A stretch of DNA of 64,000 nt, from positions 1 to 64,000 of the IMG/VR virus record IMGVR_UViG_3300023174_005338; one strand, 5' to 3'. The notes beneath the pieces are model-generated. The model was not told the DNA's origin. It worked only from the letters and a program-made list of their open reading frames with translations, and searched no databases. The translations under genes were made by a program, and so were the position numbers. Positions 9,267-17,475 of this stretch are shown here, in pieces. This DNA comes from a virus. The number at the start of each line of letters is the position of its first letter. Position 1 is the stretch's first letter.

Positions 9267-9282
9267 GGTTAAATATTTAACC
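9267..9282. promoter_or_regulatory. Palindromic bidirectional late promoter
   Basis: GGTTAAATATTTAACC is a perfect 16-nt palindrome filling nearly all of the 18-nt gap between two divergent glycosyltransferase genes. Each strand reads TTAAATA. The plus-strand motif (9270-9275) ends 9 nt before ATG 9285, and the minus-strand motif ends 7 nt before ATG 9266. Confidence 0.65.
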
Positions 9283-9284
9283 TT

Positions 9285-10136
9285 ATGCGTGTGGCCTACT
9301 TTCCAAATCAGTGTGCTCAAAACAGCGGTCCTGTCGTGAAGGCCCTGCTGACCAGTTTGTACAACGCTGGGCACAAAGTTGTAGAAAATGATTTCGATGC
9401 TGATGCAGCCATCATATGGAGTGTGCTATGGTCCGGGCGCATGGCCGCCAATCAGGCAGTGTGGAGCCATTATAAAACACATAACAAACCATTGATTGTG
9501 GTTGATGTTGGGGCTCTTTATCGTGGCGAAACTTGGAAGATAGCCTTGAACTCAGTCACTTCCAATGGGTATTACGGGCACACAGAAAATCTAGATTGGG
9601 ACCGTCCAAGAAAATTGGGCATCAGTTTGGCCCTCAATTTCTCTAGAAATCCACGAATCGTGATAGCCGCACAACATGCCCGCAGTCTACAGACAGTGGG
9701 GTTGACCAGCATGGAAGGTTGGGTGATACAGCAGGTAGAACAGTTGCGCAAGGTCACAGACCGTCCTATCGTGGTACGCCCACATCCACGTAGTCCTTTG
9801 AACCGGTCCGGACTTGTGCATTTGCCCGCGGACGTGGTCATAGAACAACCAGCCCGAGTGGCCAATACCTATGACAGCTATAACTTGGCTTTTGAGTGTC
9901 ATGCCATGGTCAACCACAACTCGGGTCCGGGCATACAGGCGGCCTTGGCAGGAACCAGACCCATAGTAGATCGATCCAGCCTGGCCTATCCTGTGAGTAT
10001 AAAATTAGAAGACATTGAACAACCTTACACCGTGGACAGAGATCAGTGGCTGGTAGAAATTTGTCATACCGAATACACCGTGAATGAAATAAGTCGCGGC
10101 GTTTGGCTACAACGACTGGAATCACGTCTTGGATAA
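9285..10136 (+). CDS. Capsule-type glycosyltransferase-like protein, paralogue 3
   Basis: 283 residues. The central and C-terminal parts contain R-P-I-V-V-R-P-H-P-R-S near 165 and V-N-H-N-S-G-P-G-I-Q-A-A-L-A-G-T-R-P near 212, the same architecture as the products at 5826 and 6850. The N-terminus is a Rossmann-like strand (M-R-V-A-Y-F-P-N). Likely a GT-B sugar transferase acting with the neighbouring GT-A enzymes. Confidence 0.65.
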   Translation: MRVAYFPNQCAQNSGPVVKALLTSLYNAGHKVVENDFDADAAIIWSVLWSGRMAANQAVWSHYKTHNKPLIVVDVGALYRGETWKIALNSVTSNGYYGHTENLDWDRPRKLGISLALNFSRNPRIVIAAQHARSLQTVGLTSMEGWVIQQVEQLRKVTDRPIVVRPHPRSPLNRSGLVHLPADVVIEQPARVANTYDSYNLAFECHAMVNHNSGPGIQAALAGTRPIVDRSSLAYPVSIKLEDIEQPYTVDRDQWLVEICHTEYTVNEISRGVWLQRLESRLG

Positions 10137-10908
10137 AGCTACCAAACGAGCACACAAATTGGCACACCAGCAGACCACAGTCGTTGAGCCAATGATCACA
10201 GGACCCATAGATTGTGCTTGCGTGATTCACGGCAATGCCTATGACTGGAGCTATGTTGAACGCCTGTACAACATGCTGAGTCGCCACATTACCGCGGGCA
10301 TACGATTACATGTTTATACCGAAGCAGAAAGAACAGTACCTGCACCCATGATCAAGCACGAGCTGATACCGTGGCAACTGAAACGTGCCAATCGCGGATG
10401 GTGGTACAAGATGCAGCTGTTCAATACCCAACATCATTCAGGGCCCTTGCTGTATTTTGATCTGGACACTGTCATAGTCAGTAACATAGATTGGATTTGG
10501 CATCAGTCGCCCACACATTTCTGGACCGTGAGAGACTTCAAGTACTTGTGGCGTGCCAATCATGTGGGCATAAATTCCAGTGTCATGTGGTGGAATACCA
10601 AAAATTATCAGTATGTTTGGGACAGTTTTTGTGCGCAGGATCTGGACAACATGGTTCGACGCCATCACGGAGATCAGGACTTTTTGACTGCCACGATACC
10701 TCACAACCAGTGTAGATATCTGGATGTTAACCGAGTGCAAAGCTGGCGCTGGCAGTGCGTAGACGGCGGCTACGATTTTCGCCGCAAGCGTCACAGATCT
10801 ACAGGCACCGGCACACAGATCTTAAACAATGCCAGCATACTGGTATTTCACGGAAATCCAAAACCACATCAGGTCACAGATCAATTGATTTGCGAGCACT
10901 GGCAATAA
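10129..10908 (+). CDS. GT-A fold glycosyltransferase
   Basis: 259 residues starting from a probable TTG that overlaps the preceding gene by 8 nt. D111-L-D113 in L-L-Y-F-D-L-D-T-V-I-V is a clear DxD metal site. G-I-N-S-S-V-M-W-W and H-G-D-Q-D follow, and a C-terminal F-H-G-N-P-K-P-H supplies a His. This is the pattern of GT8/GT32-like transferases. The stop codon lies within the stem of a strong terminator that closes the cassette. Confidence 0.75.
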   Translation: MDKATKRAHKLAHQQTTVVEPMITGPIDCACVIHGNAYDWSYVERLYNMLSRHITAGIRLHVYTEAERTVPAPMIKHELIPWQLKRANRGWWYKMQLFNTQHHSGPLLYFDLDTVIVSNIDWIWHQSPTHFWTVRDFKYLWRANHVGINSSVMWWNTKNYQYVWDSFCAQDLDNMVRRHHGDQDFLTATIPHNQCRYLDVNRVQSWRWQCVDGGYDFRRKRHRSTGTGTQILNNASILVFHGNPKPHQVTDQLICEHWQ

Positions 10909-10931
10909 CCCTACTAAAAGTAGGGTTTTTT
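10907..10931 (+). terminator. Rho-independent terminator closing the sugar cassette
   Basis: An 8-bp perfect stem (AACCCTAC at 10907-10914 with GTAGGGTT at 10920-10927), a 5-nt loop and a run of T. It overlaps the TAA of the upstream gene. Confidence 0.88.
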
Positions 10932-10936
10932 ATGGC

Positions 10937-10965
10937 TTGACCTCAAATTGCTCAGGTGCTATAAT
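10937..10965 (+). promoter_or_regulatory. Sigma70-like promoter (TTGACC-17-TATAAT)
   Basis: TTGACC at 10937-10942, a 17-nt spacer and a consensus TATAAT at 10960-10965, immediately after the terminator. It should drive the small membrane gene at 11014. Confidence 0.85.
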
Positions 10966-11013
10966 AGTAACATAATGTAGTTTTTACGCAACACTTTTTG
11001 AGAAAGGCAAAGT

Positions 11014-11238
11014 ATGAATCAACATTTAAGAGCAACAGCAATGACCGCAGGCATGATGGCCATTGTGTTGGCAACCACAGCATTTTTCCATTTTTTAAGC
11101 ACAGTCGTTACCGCCGACATGGTTCCTACGATCGTGATTGGGTTGGGTATCACGTCTTGCGTTTTTCTTATATACACCGTTTTCCTGGCCCAAATACGCT
11201 ACGAAGACTCACTGAAAAGCATGGTTGACAAGAAATAA
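11014..11238 (+). CDS. Small two-helix membrane protein
   Basis: 74 residues with two hydrophobic stretches (about 10-32 and 38-60) separated by a short polar turn and ending in a charged tail. GAGAAAGG lies upstream of the ATG. It is the first gene after an early-type promoter. Function unknown; host-membrane modification early in infection is one possibility. The next promoter's -35 box lies inside its last codons. Confidence 0.7.
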   Translation: MNQHLRATAMTAGMMAIVLATTAFFHFLSTVVTADMVPTIVIGLGITSCVFLIYTVFLAQIRYEDSLKSMVDKK

Positions 11239-11253
11239 CCAATTTAGTATAAT
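11225..11253 (+). promoter_or_regulatory. Sigma70 promoter (TTGACA-17-TATAAT)
   Basis: Consensus TTGACA at 11225-11230, inside the end of the upstream coding region, a 17-nt spacer and TATAAT at 11248-11253. It precedes the ATPase gene, which has an AAGGAG ribosome-binding site at 11275-11280. Confidence 0.88.
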
Positions 11254-11288
11254 AGTATTATTAAAACAATCAAGAAGGAGCTAGAAGT

Positions 11289-12308
11289 ATGTCAACTATT
11301 CTCGTTAAAAACGGATCATATCGCAATCAACCCGTGAACGGCATGATCTTTAATCTTGTCAAGGGTTTTCAAACTGGTGCCAAGGGAGGCTATGTGACAG
11401 TTCAAGCAGATGGCTATTTTGGCCCAGATGTTCCAGATGTGGTTCGAGTCAAAGTCGACAGCATTGAAGATGTAGAGTTTACCACTGAGTCAGTGACTGC
11501 TGATCGCCCGGTAGTGGTTCAGGCCCCAGAGGAGACTGATGATCAAGTCATGGATCGTATTGAACAACGATTTGACATCCTGGATCAAATGACCAAGGCC
11601 ACCATAGCCGGTGATGTTCGTGCCATGATCGTGGTTGGTCCTCCTGGAGTAGGCAAGAGCTATGGTGTGGAAAAACAACTGGAGAAGTCAGGTCTGTTTG
11701 ACAAGCTCAGTGGTCGCAAGATCAAGTATGAAGTGATCAAAGGTGCCATGACTCCCATCGGTCTCTACTGTACCTTGTACAAACATTCAGATCCCAACAA
11801 CGTGTTGGTGTTTGACGACTGTGACAGCGTGTTCCAAGATGACTTGAGTTTGAACATTCTCAAGGCCGCCCTGGATTCGGGCAAGAAGCGTAGGATCTAC
11901 TGGAACTCAGACTCGGCCATGTTGCGCAGAGAAGGTGTGCCTGACTGCTTTGACTTCAAAGGTGCCTGTATCTTCATCACTAATTTGCAGTTCAGCAATC
12001 TCAAAAGCAAGAAATTGCAAGACCATTTAGAGGCCTTACAAAGTCGTTGCCACTTCTTGGACCTGACTCTCAATACCATGCGTGATCGTTTCTTGCGTAT
12101 CAAGCAGATCTTCCGCCAAGGACAACTGTTCAATGACTATGATTTCAGCCCAGAACAAGGTGACGAGATCCTAAACTTCATGGATGCCAACAAGGACCGA
12201 CTCCGTGAAATGAGCCTGCGTATGGCCTTGAAGATTGCGGACTTGACCAAGGTCAGCGCCGACAACTGGAAGGCCTTGGCCGCAAGCACTTGCATGAAAA
12301 ACTCCTAA
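11289..12308 (+). CDS. AAA+ ATPase of unknown target
   Basis: 339 residues. The Walker A motif is GPPGVGKS (117-124), the Walker B strand is V-L-V-F-D-D-C-D (172-179), and a sensor-1-like F-I-T-N lies near 230. The N-terminal 80 residues are not ATPase-like and may bind a partner. The C-terminus is helical. It lacks the sequence features of the gp44 clamp loader. It has its own consensus promoter, a strong AAGGAG site and a terminator, so it is probably a well-expressed stand-alone gene. The role cannot be named. Confidence 0.78.
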   Translation: MSTILVKNGSYRNQPVNGMIFNLVKGFQTGAKGGYVTVQADGYFGPDVPDVVRVKVDSIEDVEFTTESVTADRPVVVQAPEETDDQVMDRIEQRFDILDQMTKATIAGDVRAMIVVGPPGVGKSYGVEKQLEKSGLFDKLSGRKIKYEVIKGAMTPIGLYCTLYKHSDPNNVLVFDDCDSVFQDDLSLNILKAALDSGKKRRIYWNSDSAMLRREGVPDCFDFKGACIFITNLQFSNLKSKKLQDHLEALQSRCHFLDLTLNTMRDRFLRIKQIFRQGQLFNDYDFSPEQGDEILNFMDANKDRLREMSLRMALKIADLTKVSADNWKALAASTCMKNS

Positions 12309-12320
12309 TCGGTAGCTCCT

Positions 12321-12340
12321 GGGCAGTGGCAACACTGCCC
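12321..12340 (+). other. 8-bp hairpin with GCAA tetraloop
   Basis: GGGCAGTG (12321-12328), GCAA, CACTGCCC (12333-12340). This is a perfect stem closed by a GNRA tetraloop, with no following T-run, directly ahead of the terminator at 12348. It may protect the 3' end of the mRNA or be a protein/RNA docking site. Confidence 0.6.
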
Positions 12341-12347
12341 ATTTCAC

Positions 12348-12374
12348 AACAGGCACTTTGGTGCCTGTTTTTTT
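12348..12374 (+). terminator. Rho-independent terminator after the ATPase gene
   Basis: A 9-bp stem (AACAGGCAC with GTGCCTGTT), TTTG loop and a T5 run. Confidence 0.88.
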
Positions 12375-12386
12375 GATCTTGAACAG

Positions 12387-12392
12387 TAAATA
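12387..12392 (+). promoter_or_regulatory. Late-type promoter element TAAATA
   Basis: TAAATA between the terminator and the ATG at 12407, leaving a leader of roughly 9 nt. The gene would otherwise have no promoter after the terminator. Confidence 0.5.
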
Positions 12393-12406
12393 TGTTACAC
12401 TAGCAC

Positions 12407-13273
12407 ATGATCTTGACCATTGATCTCAGAGATTTGTCACTAAAATTTCGGGTATTGAAAACGCCCATAGCCCAATTATGGATTGAACGCATGAATCAGA
12501 GACATTCGTGGCCCATGGATGATCCCAAAAGATTTTACGGATTTAATACCCAAGAACAAGATGAACGAATTGCCTTGGCAAAGATACAGGAATGCATACA
12601 AGGAATTAATGCCTGGCAGCCGTTGATTACTAGATCGTTGTCTACAGTTTACGATCAAGATACATTAAACTATCTACACAACGTTTTTGAACAGTGGCAC
12701 GGTTTGTTAGATCAACATCCGATGCATCCAGAATATGGTCTTATACCTTCGGAAGTAAGACAACATTTGGCCAATTTAAATGTTGATGTTCACAGGTGCG
12801 AAAGTGCAGCACGTGGCAATCGCGCTAGATTTGTTTGCACTTGGTTTGGCATGCCCAAGACCAAAACGTTGCCGGTAGAAGTCATGCACAAATATGGAAC
12901 CTTAAATCCCAAGTTTGGTAGCGTGTGTTTGAACTATGCTGAGGTCGGCAAAACTCTGGAGGACCTCACACAAGATCGTGATAACTACATCAGTAACGAT
13001 GCGTTTTTACCGTTCAACCACTATTCAGCAGACTTCAATGTTCGCATGCACGAGGAAACTGCGGATTGTGTTGCTGACAAATTGGTCAGGATGCAGGCAT
13101 ACTACAACAAACACAGAGAGTTTTTCTTTGATCAAGGCTTTACCACATTCCAGGATCCTAGACTGTTGCCTTTGCGTTTTCCAGTGGCCGAACTCGTTGA
13201 AACTCAACCTAGAGATCAGTTAATAGAAACGATTAAGCAACATCAATACATCACACAAGTTACCCTACAATGA
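12407..13273 (+). CDS. Hypothetical protein, paralogue of the 1013-1834 product
   Basis: 288 residues, function not recognised. It shares collinear blocks with the protein at 1013: N-Y-L-H-N-x-F near 86, L-x-N-L-N-x-D-V-H-R near 120, L-N-Y-A-E-V-G-K near 170, and a C-terminal helix ending Y-I-T-Q-V-T-L. Both paralogues sit directly before a recombination/helicase gene (uvsX or uvsW) and are stop/start coupled to it or nearly so, which hints at a role linked to recombination. The stop overlaps the uvsW ATG (ATGA). Confidence 0.7.
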   Translation: MILTIDLRDLSLKFRVLKTPIAQLWIERMNQRHSWPMDDPKRFYGFNTQEQDERIALAKIQECIQGINAWQPLITRSLSTVYDQDTLNYLHNVFEQWHGLLDQHPMHPEYGLIPSEVRQHLANLNVDVHRCESAARGNRARFVCTWFGMPKTKTLPVEVMHKYGTLNPKFGSVCLNYAEVGKTLEDLTQDRDNYISNDAFLPFNHYSADFNVRMHEETADCVADKLVRMQAYYNKHREFFFDQGFTTFQDPRLLPLRFPVAELVETQPRDQLIETIKQHQYITQVTLQ

Positions 13274-14730
13274 GAACAGCCACAATCGTAATCCGAGACG
13301 AAGTAAACATCAAGATCGAAGGACTTGAACTTGATGCTCGCCGTAGTTTAGTAAATGCTTTCAAATATGATGTTCCTGGTGCTAGATACTTACCTGCGGT
13401 CAGACTAGGACGTTGGGACGGCAAAGTCAGCTATTTCCAATTAGGTGGTAGCACCTATGTAAACTTGTTACCTGAGATTATTCCTATCCTGGAAAAGTTT
13501 AACTATGACGTTGAGCTAGATGATCAACGTGATTACTCTACCACGTTTACTTTTGAACAAGTAACCGAACAAACGTTCAGTCATATTGAGTGGGGCAAAG
13601 GGCATCCCCTAGAAGGTCAGCCAATGGAACTGCGTGATTACCAAGTTGACATCATCAACAATTTTCTTGAGAACCCACAGTGTATCCAGGAGATTGCCAC
13701 AGGTGCCGGCAAGACAGTTATTACAGCCGCATTATCAAATGCCGTGGCCCCCTATGGTCGAACCATTGTTATTGTTCCTAACAAAAGTCTTGTAACGCAG
13801 ACAGAAAAAGATTACATCAACATGCAACAGGATGTGGGGGTTTACTTTGGTGATAGAAAGGAGTGGGGTCGTCAACATACTATTTGCACTTGGCAAAGTT
13901 TGAATGTGCTGTTAAAGAATACAAAAAATAGTGTAGGCGATGTTACTATTGGTGAGTTCCTTGAGGATGTGGTGTGTGTGATTGTGGACGAAGTACACAT
14001 GGCCAAGGCCGACGCACTCAAGAGCCTGCTCACAGGTGTAATGAGTCGCATACCTTTGCGTTGGGGACTCACAGGAACCATACCTAAAGAACTCTTTGAG
14101 TCGCAGGCATTGAAGTGTAGTCTTGGTCCGGTAATAGGTCGACTCAGCGCCAGTGAACTACAAAGCCAAGGTGTGCTGGCACAATGTCATGTAAACATTG
14201 TTCAACTGGTTGATCATGCAGAGTTTACCAACTATCAAAGCGAACTAAAGTTCTTGCTAGAAGAACCAGATAGGTTAGATACTATTGCCAACTTGATCCG
14301 GCAGGTCAATGAGACCGGTAACACACTGGTCCTGGTTGATCGAATTGCAGCCGGACAGGGCATTATAGAACGCCTGGGTGACAATGCAGTCATGGTAAGT
14401 GGCGCAACCAAAGCCAAGGACAGACAAGATGAATATGATGAAGTGGCTGATGCAACAGGCAAGATCATCGTGGCCACGTATGGCGTGGCTGCGGTGGGTA
14501 TCAATATACCTAGGATTTTCAATCTGGTTCTTGTGGAACCTGGCAAGAGTTTTGTGCGAGTGATACAAAGCATAGGACGTGGTATTCGCAAGGCCGAAGA
14601 CAAAGACCATGTGCAGATTTGGGACGTTACATCAACCTGTAGATTTGCCAAACGGCACTTGACCAAACGCAAACAGTTCTACCGAGAAGCCAACTATCCT
14701 TTCACACAAGAGAAACTAGAATGGAAATAA
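13270..14730 (+). CDS. uvsW: UvsW-like superfamily 2 helicase
   Basis: 486 residues. It is a T4 UvsW-type RNA-DNA and DNA-DNA branch-migration helicase that processes R-loops and stalled forks. An N-terminal recognition region (1-115) is followed by a Q-like motif E-L-R-D-Y-Q, motif I A-T-G-A-G-K-T (143-149), DEVH box (240-243), motif III L-T-G-T (267-270) and motif VI Q-S-I-G-R-G-I-R-K near 432. Full length for the family. It completes the recombination set together with uvsX. Confidence 0.92.
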   Translation: MRTATIVIRDEVNIKIEGLELDARRSLVNAFKYDVPGARYLPAVRLGRWDGKVSYFQLGGSTYVNLLPEIIPILEKFNYDVELDDQRDYSTTFTFEQVTEQTFSHIEWGKGHPLEGQPMELRDYQVDIINNFLENPQCIQEIATGAGKTVITAALSNAVAPYGRTIVIVPNKSLVTQTEKDYINMQQDVGVYFGDRKEWGRQHTICTWQSLNVLLKNTKNSVGDVTIGEFLEDVVCVIVDEVHMAKADALKSLLTGVMSRIPLRWGLTGTIPKELFESQALKCSLGPVIGRLSASELQSQGVLAQCHVNIVQLVDHAEFTNYQSELKFLLEEPDRLDTIANLIRQVNETGNTLVLVDRIAAGQGIIERLGDNAVMVSGATKAKDRQDEYDEVADATGKIIVATYGVAAVGINIPRIFNLVLVEPGKSFVRVIQSIGRGIRKAEDKDHVQIWDVTSTCRFAKRHLTKRKQFYREANYPFTQEKLEWK

Positions 14731-14733
14731 AGG

Positions 14734-14761
14734 TTGCACTTGTGACAAAATATGTTATAAT
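14734..14761 (+). promoter_or_regulatory. Sigma70-like promoter with no room for a leader
   Basis: TTGCAC (14734-14739), a 16-nt spacer and TATAAT (14756-14761). The ATG at 14768 falls where transcription should start, so the mRNA would be leaderless. No Shine-Dalgarno sequence is present. Confidence 0.7.
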
Positions 14762-14767
14762 CAATTT

Positions 14768-15268
14768 ATGAGAATACTAACACTGGACAACGAGCCATTT
14801 GAACTAGATCATCTTCCAGAGGAAGTTGATGACATGCGTTTTGCTATATTTGACAACAGCGATCCCAAAGATCCTGACTATCATTACATACCCTTGATCT
14901 TCCTAGAAAGCTTCACTGCGCCAGCCTTGGTGTTGCGTATAGGAGACCATAGGATCAAAATGCCAGTGGATTGGCAGATCCTGATCGGAGAACCTGACTT
15001 GGGCGACCTGGAAGTGTTGCCACTCACCAGCATAAACGATCGTGGATTCAAAGCCTTTCAGTTCAATCCACTCACGAGTTTTAGGCCCAGTTTCCTGGAT
15101 GTGGAAATCATCGATGTGTACCAAGAGGTCACCTGGTATTCTCCTAAACTAAAAAATGGCCAGATGCTGTGCGTGCCTGTAAGCGAAGGTGAGAAACCAG
15201 ACTGTGTGTACTTTGTCAAAGACATCAGTCGCAATTGTGAAGTGGTAAACTATAATCTGGCCTGGTAA
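14768..15268 (+). CDS. Conserved T4-like phage protein of unknown function
   Basis: 166 residues. From memory, this resembles a strongly conserved protein encoded near uvsW in T4-like cyanophages. Features include an N-terminal L-D-N-E-P-F-E-L motif, a beta-rich core with I-K-M-P-V-D-W, and a C-terminal F-V-K-D-I-S-R. It looks globular and cytoplasmic. Its position between uvsW and a putative clamp-loader gene suggests a replication or transcription accessory role. No catalytic motif is evident. Confidence 0.8.
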   Translation: MRILTLDNEPFELDHLPEEVDDMRFAIFDNSDPKDPDYHYIPLIFLESFTAPALVLRIGDHRIKMPVDWQILIGEPDLGDLEVLPLTSINDRGFKAFQFNPLTSFRPSFLDVEIIDVYQEVTWYSPKLKNGQMLCVPVSEGEKPDCVYFVKDISRNCEVVNYNLAW

Positions 15269-15714
15269 TGGACAAACTCAGTATACAAAATGAGATGACA
15301 CAGTTTGATAGAAAGAATCGAAAATTCTATGACGAACTCACCGACGAAGAACGTAAAAAGTTTAGTAACTATCTCATGATCCGCTGGGGCAGTGCTGTGC
15401 AAGGTTCGCAAGAACTGCAGGAGTTTTATTTGATTGCTACCAACGAAAGATTGAACAAACATTTCTTTGCTATCAATCGACATCCCCGATTGCAATGGTT
15501 ATCGGCTACCACAGTGAGTCCTGGTATGGGCTCACATAGACATCAGTGGATAGCTCCTAAGAAACGAGAAGCAGGAGCCACGGGTATTCGTAAACAGTTA
15601 TCAGAACTATACCCACATCTCAAGGATGATGAACTAGAGTTGATGGCCAAAATTACCACAAAGAAAGACATCGATGCTTATTTAAAAGCCGGTGGGCAAG
15701 AGGTCAAAAAATGA
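15268..15714 (+). CDS. Putative clamp-loader small subunit (gp62-like) or related replication protein
   Basis: 148 residues, starting 1 nt inside the previous stop. The central region (Y-L-M-I-R-W-G-S, Y-L-I-A-T-N-E-R-L-N-K, H-P-R-L-Q-W-L, then P-G-M-G-S-H-R-H-Q-W) resembles the short gp62-type clamp-loader A subunit of T4-like phages, which partners gp44. The resemblance is from memory and gp44 itself is not in the window. The C-terminus is a charged helix. Confidence 0.6.
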   Translation: MDKLSIQNEMTQFDRKNRKFYDELTDEERKKFSNYLMIRWGSAVQGSQELQEFYLIATNERLNKHFFAINRHPRLQWLSATTVSPGMGSHRHQWIAPKKREAGATGIRKQLSELYPHLKDDELELMAKITTKKDIDAYLKAGGQEVKK

Positions 15715-16799
15715 TTAAGATTAATGCAACCCCAGACACATACGTTGCCAATTATATAATTTCACATCAACAATTACGAGACAATATACGACTTTATGAA
15801 ACTGGTGAAAATATTATCGATTTGCAGATTGGGCCCGGAGATATAGATTTTCATGATTCTGTTACTGGTGGTCCTCAGAACGATCTGTTACACCAGTGTG
15901 ATCAAGATATTGTTGCAGTATGGATTGAGGGTTTGCATTCGATCCTCGACGATATATCTATTTTTCCAAAAAATAAAAAATATATTTTTTTCTGCCCCTA
16001 TAGTTGGGATTGTGCCCTGTATCAGTTTCCATTCGAATATACAGTTGTAGAATGTAATTTTCACTGCTGGGATCGATTATTTTCGTATTTTAACCTTTAT
16101 AATTTCAATTTTTTTACTCCATTGCAGTATGAATTTGAGTCACCAAAACCCTATAAATTTTATGCACCTATAGGGGCGCGCCGTCCTGTAAGAAACATAT
16201 TTGTACAACATCTACTAGATAATATTGAGTTTGATGATTTTGTGCTTTCTTATCAAGGGCATAACCTAGGAAAAACTGATTATTATCGATTGGCAGTCGA
16301 AGACAGCAAAACCAACGGTCATTATGATTGTTTGAGCCCGTTTGCTGATTACGAAAAATACTATGTTGGGCTGGCCGAGCTGGTTCCAATAAAGACCATG
16401 AGTCAGGCTCGATTAACTTTGGTAGTAGAAACACAAATAAATTATTTAGGTAGTTTTTTTTACACTGAAAAAACAATGAAATGTATAGTGACCGGAACAC
16501 CTTTTGTGTGTTATGCAAACCAATATCATTTAAAAAATCTCAGAGAAAAAGTAGGGTTCCAAACCTATTCTTCACTGTGGGATGAATCATATGACAATAT
16601 CCAAGACCCCTACGAAAGATCTGTAGCCATAGTAAAGCTATTAAATCAACTACAAAATTTTGATTGGGAATCAGCCCGGCCGGAACTGTTGCGCATAGCT
16701 CAACATAACATGTACAATATATTTCAATTCCGAAACAAAGAACGGTCAATATTCATACAAAATTCAAACAATTTAAAAAAGTTTTTAGGTCGTGAGTGA
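15711..16799 (+). CDS. AT-rich glycosyltransferase-like protein, paralogue of the 61405-62694 product
   Basis: 362 residues. The C-terminal half carries T-E-K-T-M-K-C-I-V-T-G-T-P-F near 250, then a V-G-F-Q-T-Y block and W-D-E-S-Y-D-N-I-x-D-P-Y-x-R near 290. The minus-strand gene at 61405 has the same blocks. The T-E-K and P-F pattern recalls fucosyltransferase/exostosin-like GT-B enzymes. Codon use is strongly A/T-biased compared with the neighbours, suggesting separate acquisition. Coupled to both neighbours by overlaps. Confidence 0.62.
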   Translation: MIKINATPDTYVANYIISHQQLRDNIRLYETGENIIDLQIGPGDIDFHDSVTGGPQNDLLHQCDQDIVAVWIEGLHSILDDISIFPKNKKYIFFCPYSWDCALYQFPFEYTVVECNFHCWDRLFSYFNLYNFNFFTPLQYEFESPKPYKFYAPIGARRPVRNIFVQHLLDNIEFDDFVLSYQGHNLGKTDYYRLAVEDSKTNGHYDCLSPFADYEKYYVGLAELVPIKTMSQARLTLVVETQINYLGSFFYTEKTMKCIVTGTPFVCYANQYHLKNLREKVGFQTYSSLWDESYDNIQDPYERSVAIVKLLNQLQNFDWESARPELLRIAQHNMYNIFQFRNKERSIFIQNSNNLKKFLGRE

Positions 16800-17475
16800 T
16801 TCCAAATATATCTGCCAGTATTGCAAGAAAGACTTTATCAAGGAGTCCAGTCTTGCGGTGCATTCATGCGAACCGCGTCGTCGTCGCATGGAAAAAGACG
16901 AAGCAGGTGTACGTTTAGGATTCCACGCATACCTAAGGTTTTATGAATTGACACAAGGTTCGGCAAAGTTAAAAACATTTGAAGACTTTGCCGATAGTCC
17001 GTACTACAAGGCCTTTGTAAAGTTTGGTAGGTACTGTGTGGACATCCGGGCTATAAATCCAGCACGGTTTGTTGAGTGGGTGTTGAAACAAAACAAGAAG
17101 ATTGATCACTGGGCCAAAGACACAGTGTATACAGAATATCTCATTGACTATCTGCGTGTGGAAAATGTCAACGATGCTCTGGCTCGGGCCATGGAGTTTG
17201 GCATAGACTGGTCAGAACAAAGTCAGCACCCAGCCGAAGATTGTCTGCGCTATGGCAACACCAATGCCATGGTCTATGCTGTAACTGCTGGCCGTGTCAG
17301 TCCTTGGATAGTGTATAACTGTGAATCAGGTCAGAAGTTTTTGAGTGAACTTGATGCTACACAAGTAGCCATGGTGTGGCCCTACATTGATAGTGAAGTG
17401 TGGATGAAAAAATTCTCAGACTATGTGGCTGATCAGGAATACGTCAAAGAGATGCTACAGAAAGCAGGTTGGTAA
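16792..17475 (+). CDS. Zinc-finger conserved T4-like phage protein
   Basis: 227 residues from a GTG start that overlaps the previous gene by 8 nt. The N-terminus is a zinc-finger motif, C-Q-Y-C-x12-H-x-C (residues 8-26). A helical domain with F-V-K-F-G-R-Y-C and a conserved W-V-L-K-Q-N-K-K follows. Similar proteins are conserved in T4-like cyanophages, function unknown. It may bind DNA or the adjacent DnaE-like protein, to which it is coupled by a 1-nt TAATG overlap. Confidence 0.78.
   Translation: MSDSKYICQYCKKDFIKESSLAVHSCEPRRRRMEKDEAGVRLGFHAYLRFYELTQGSAKLKTFEDFADSPYYKAFVKFGRYCVDIRAINPARFVEWVLKQNKKIDHWAKDTVYTEYLIDYLRVENVNDALARAMEFGIDWSEQSQHPAEDCLRYGNTNAMVYAVTAGRVSPWIVYNCESGQKFLSELDATQVAMVWPYIDSEVWMKKFSDYVADQEYVKEMLQKAGW

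Noticed and set aside
11289-12308. Assignment of this ATPase as the gp44 clamp loader
   Set aside because: Only the generic Walker motifs match. The clamp-loader SRC motif and overall layout are missing.
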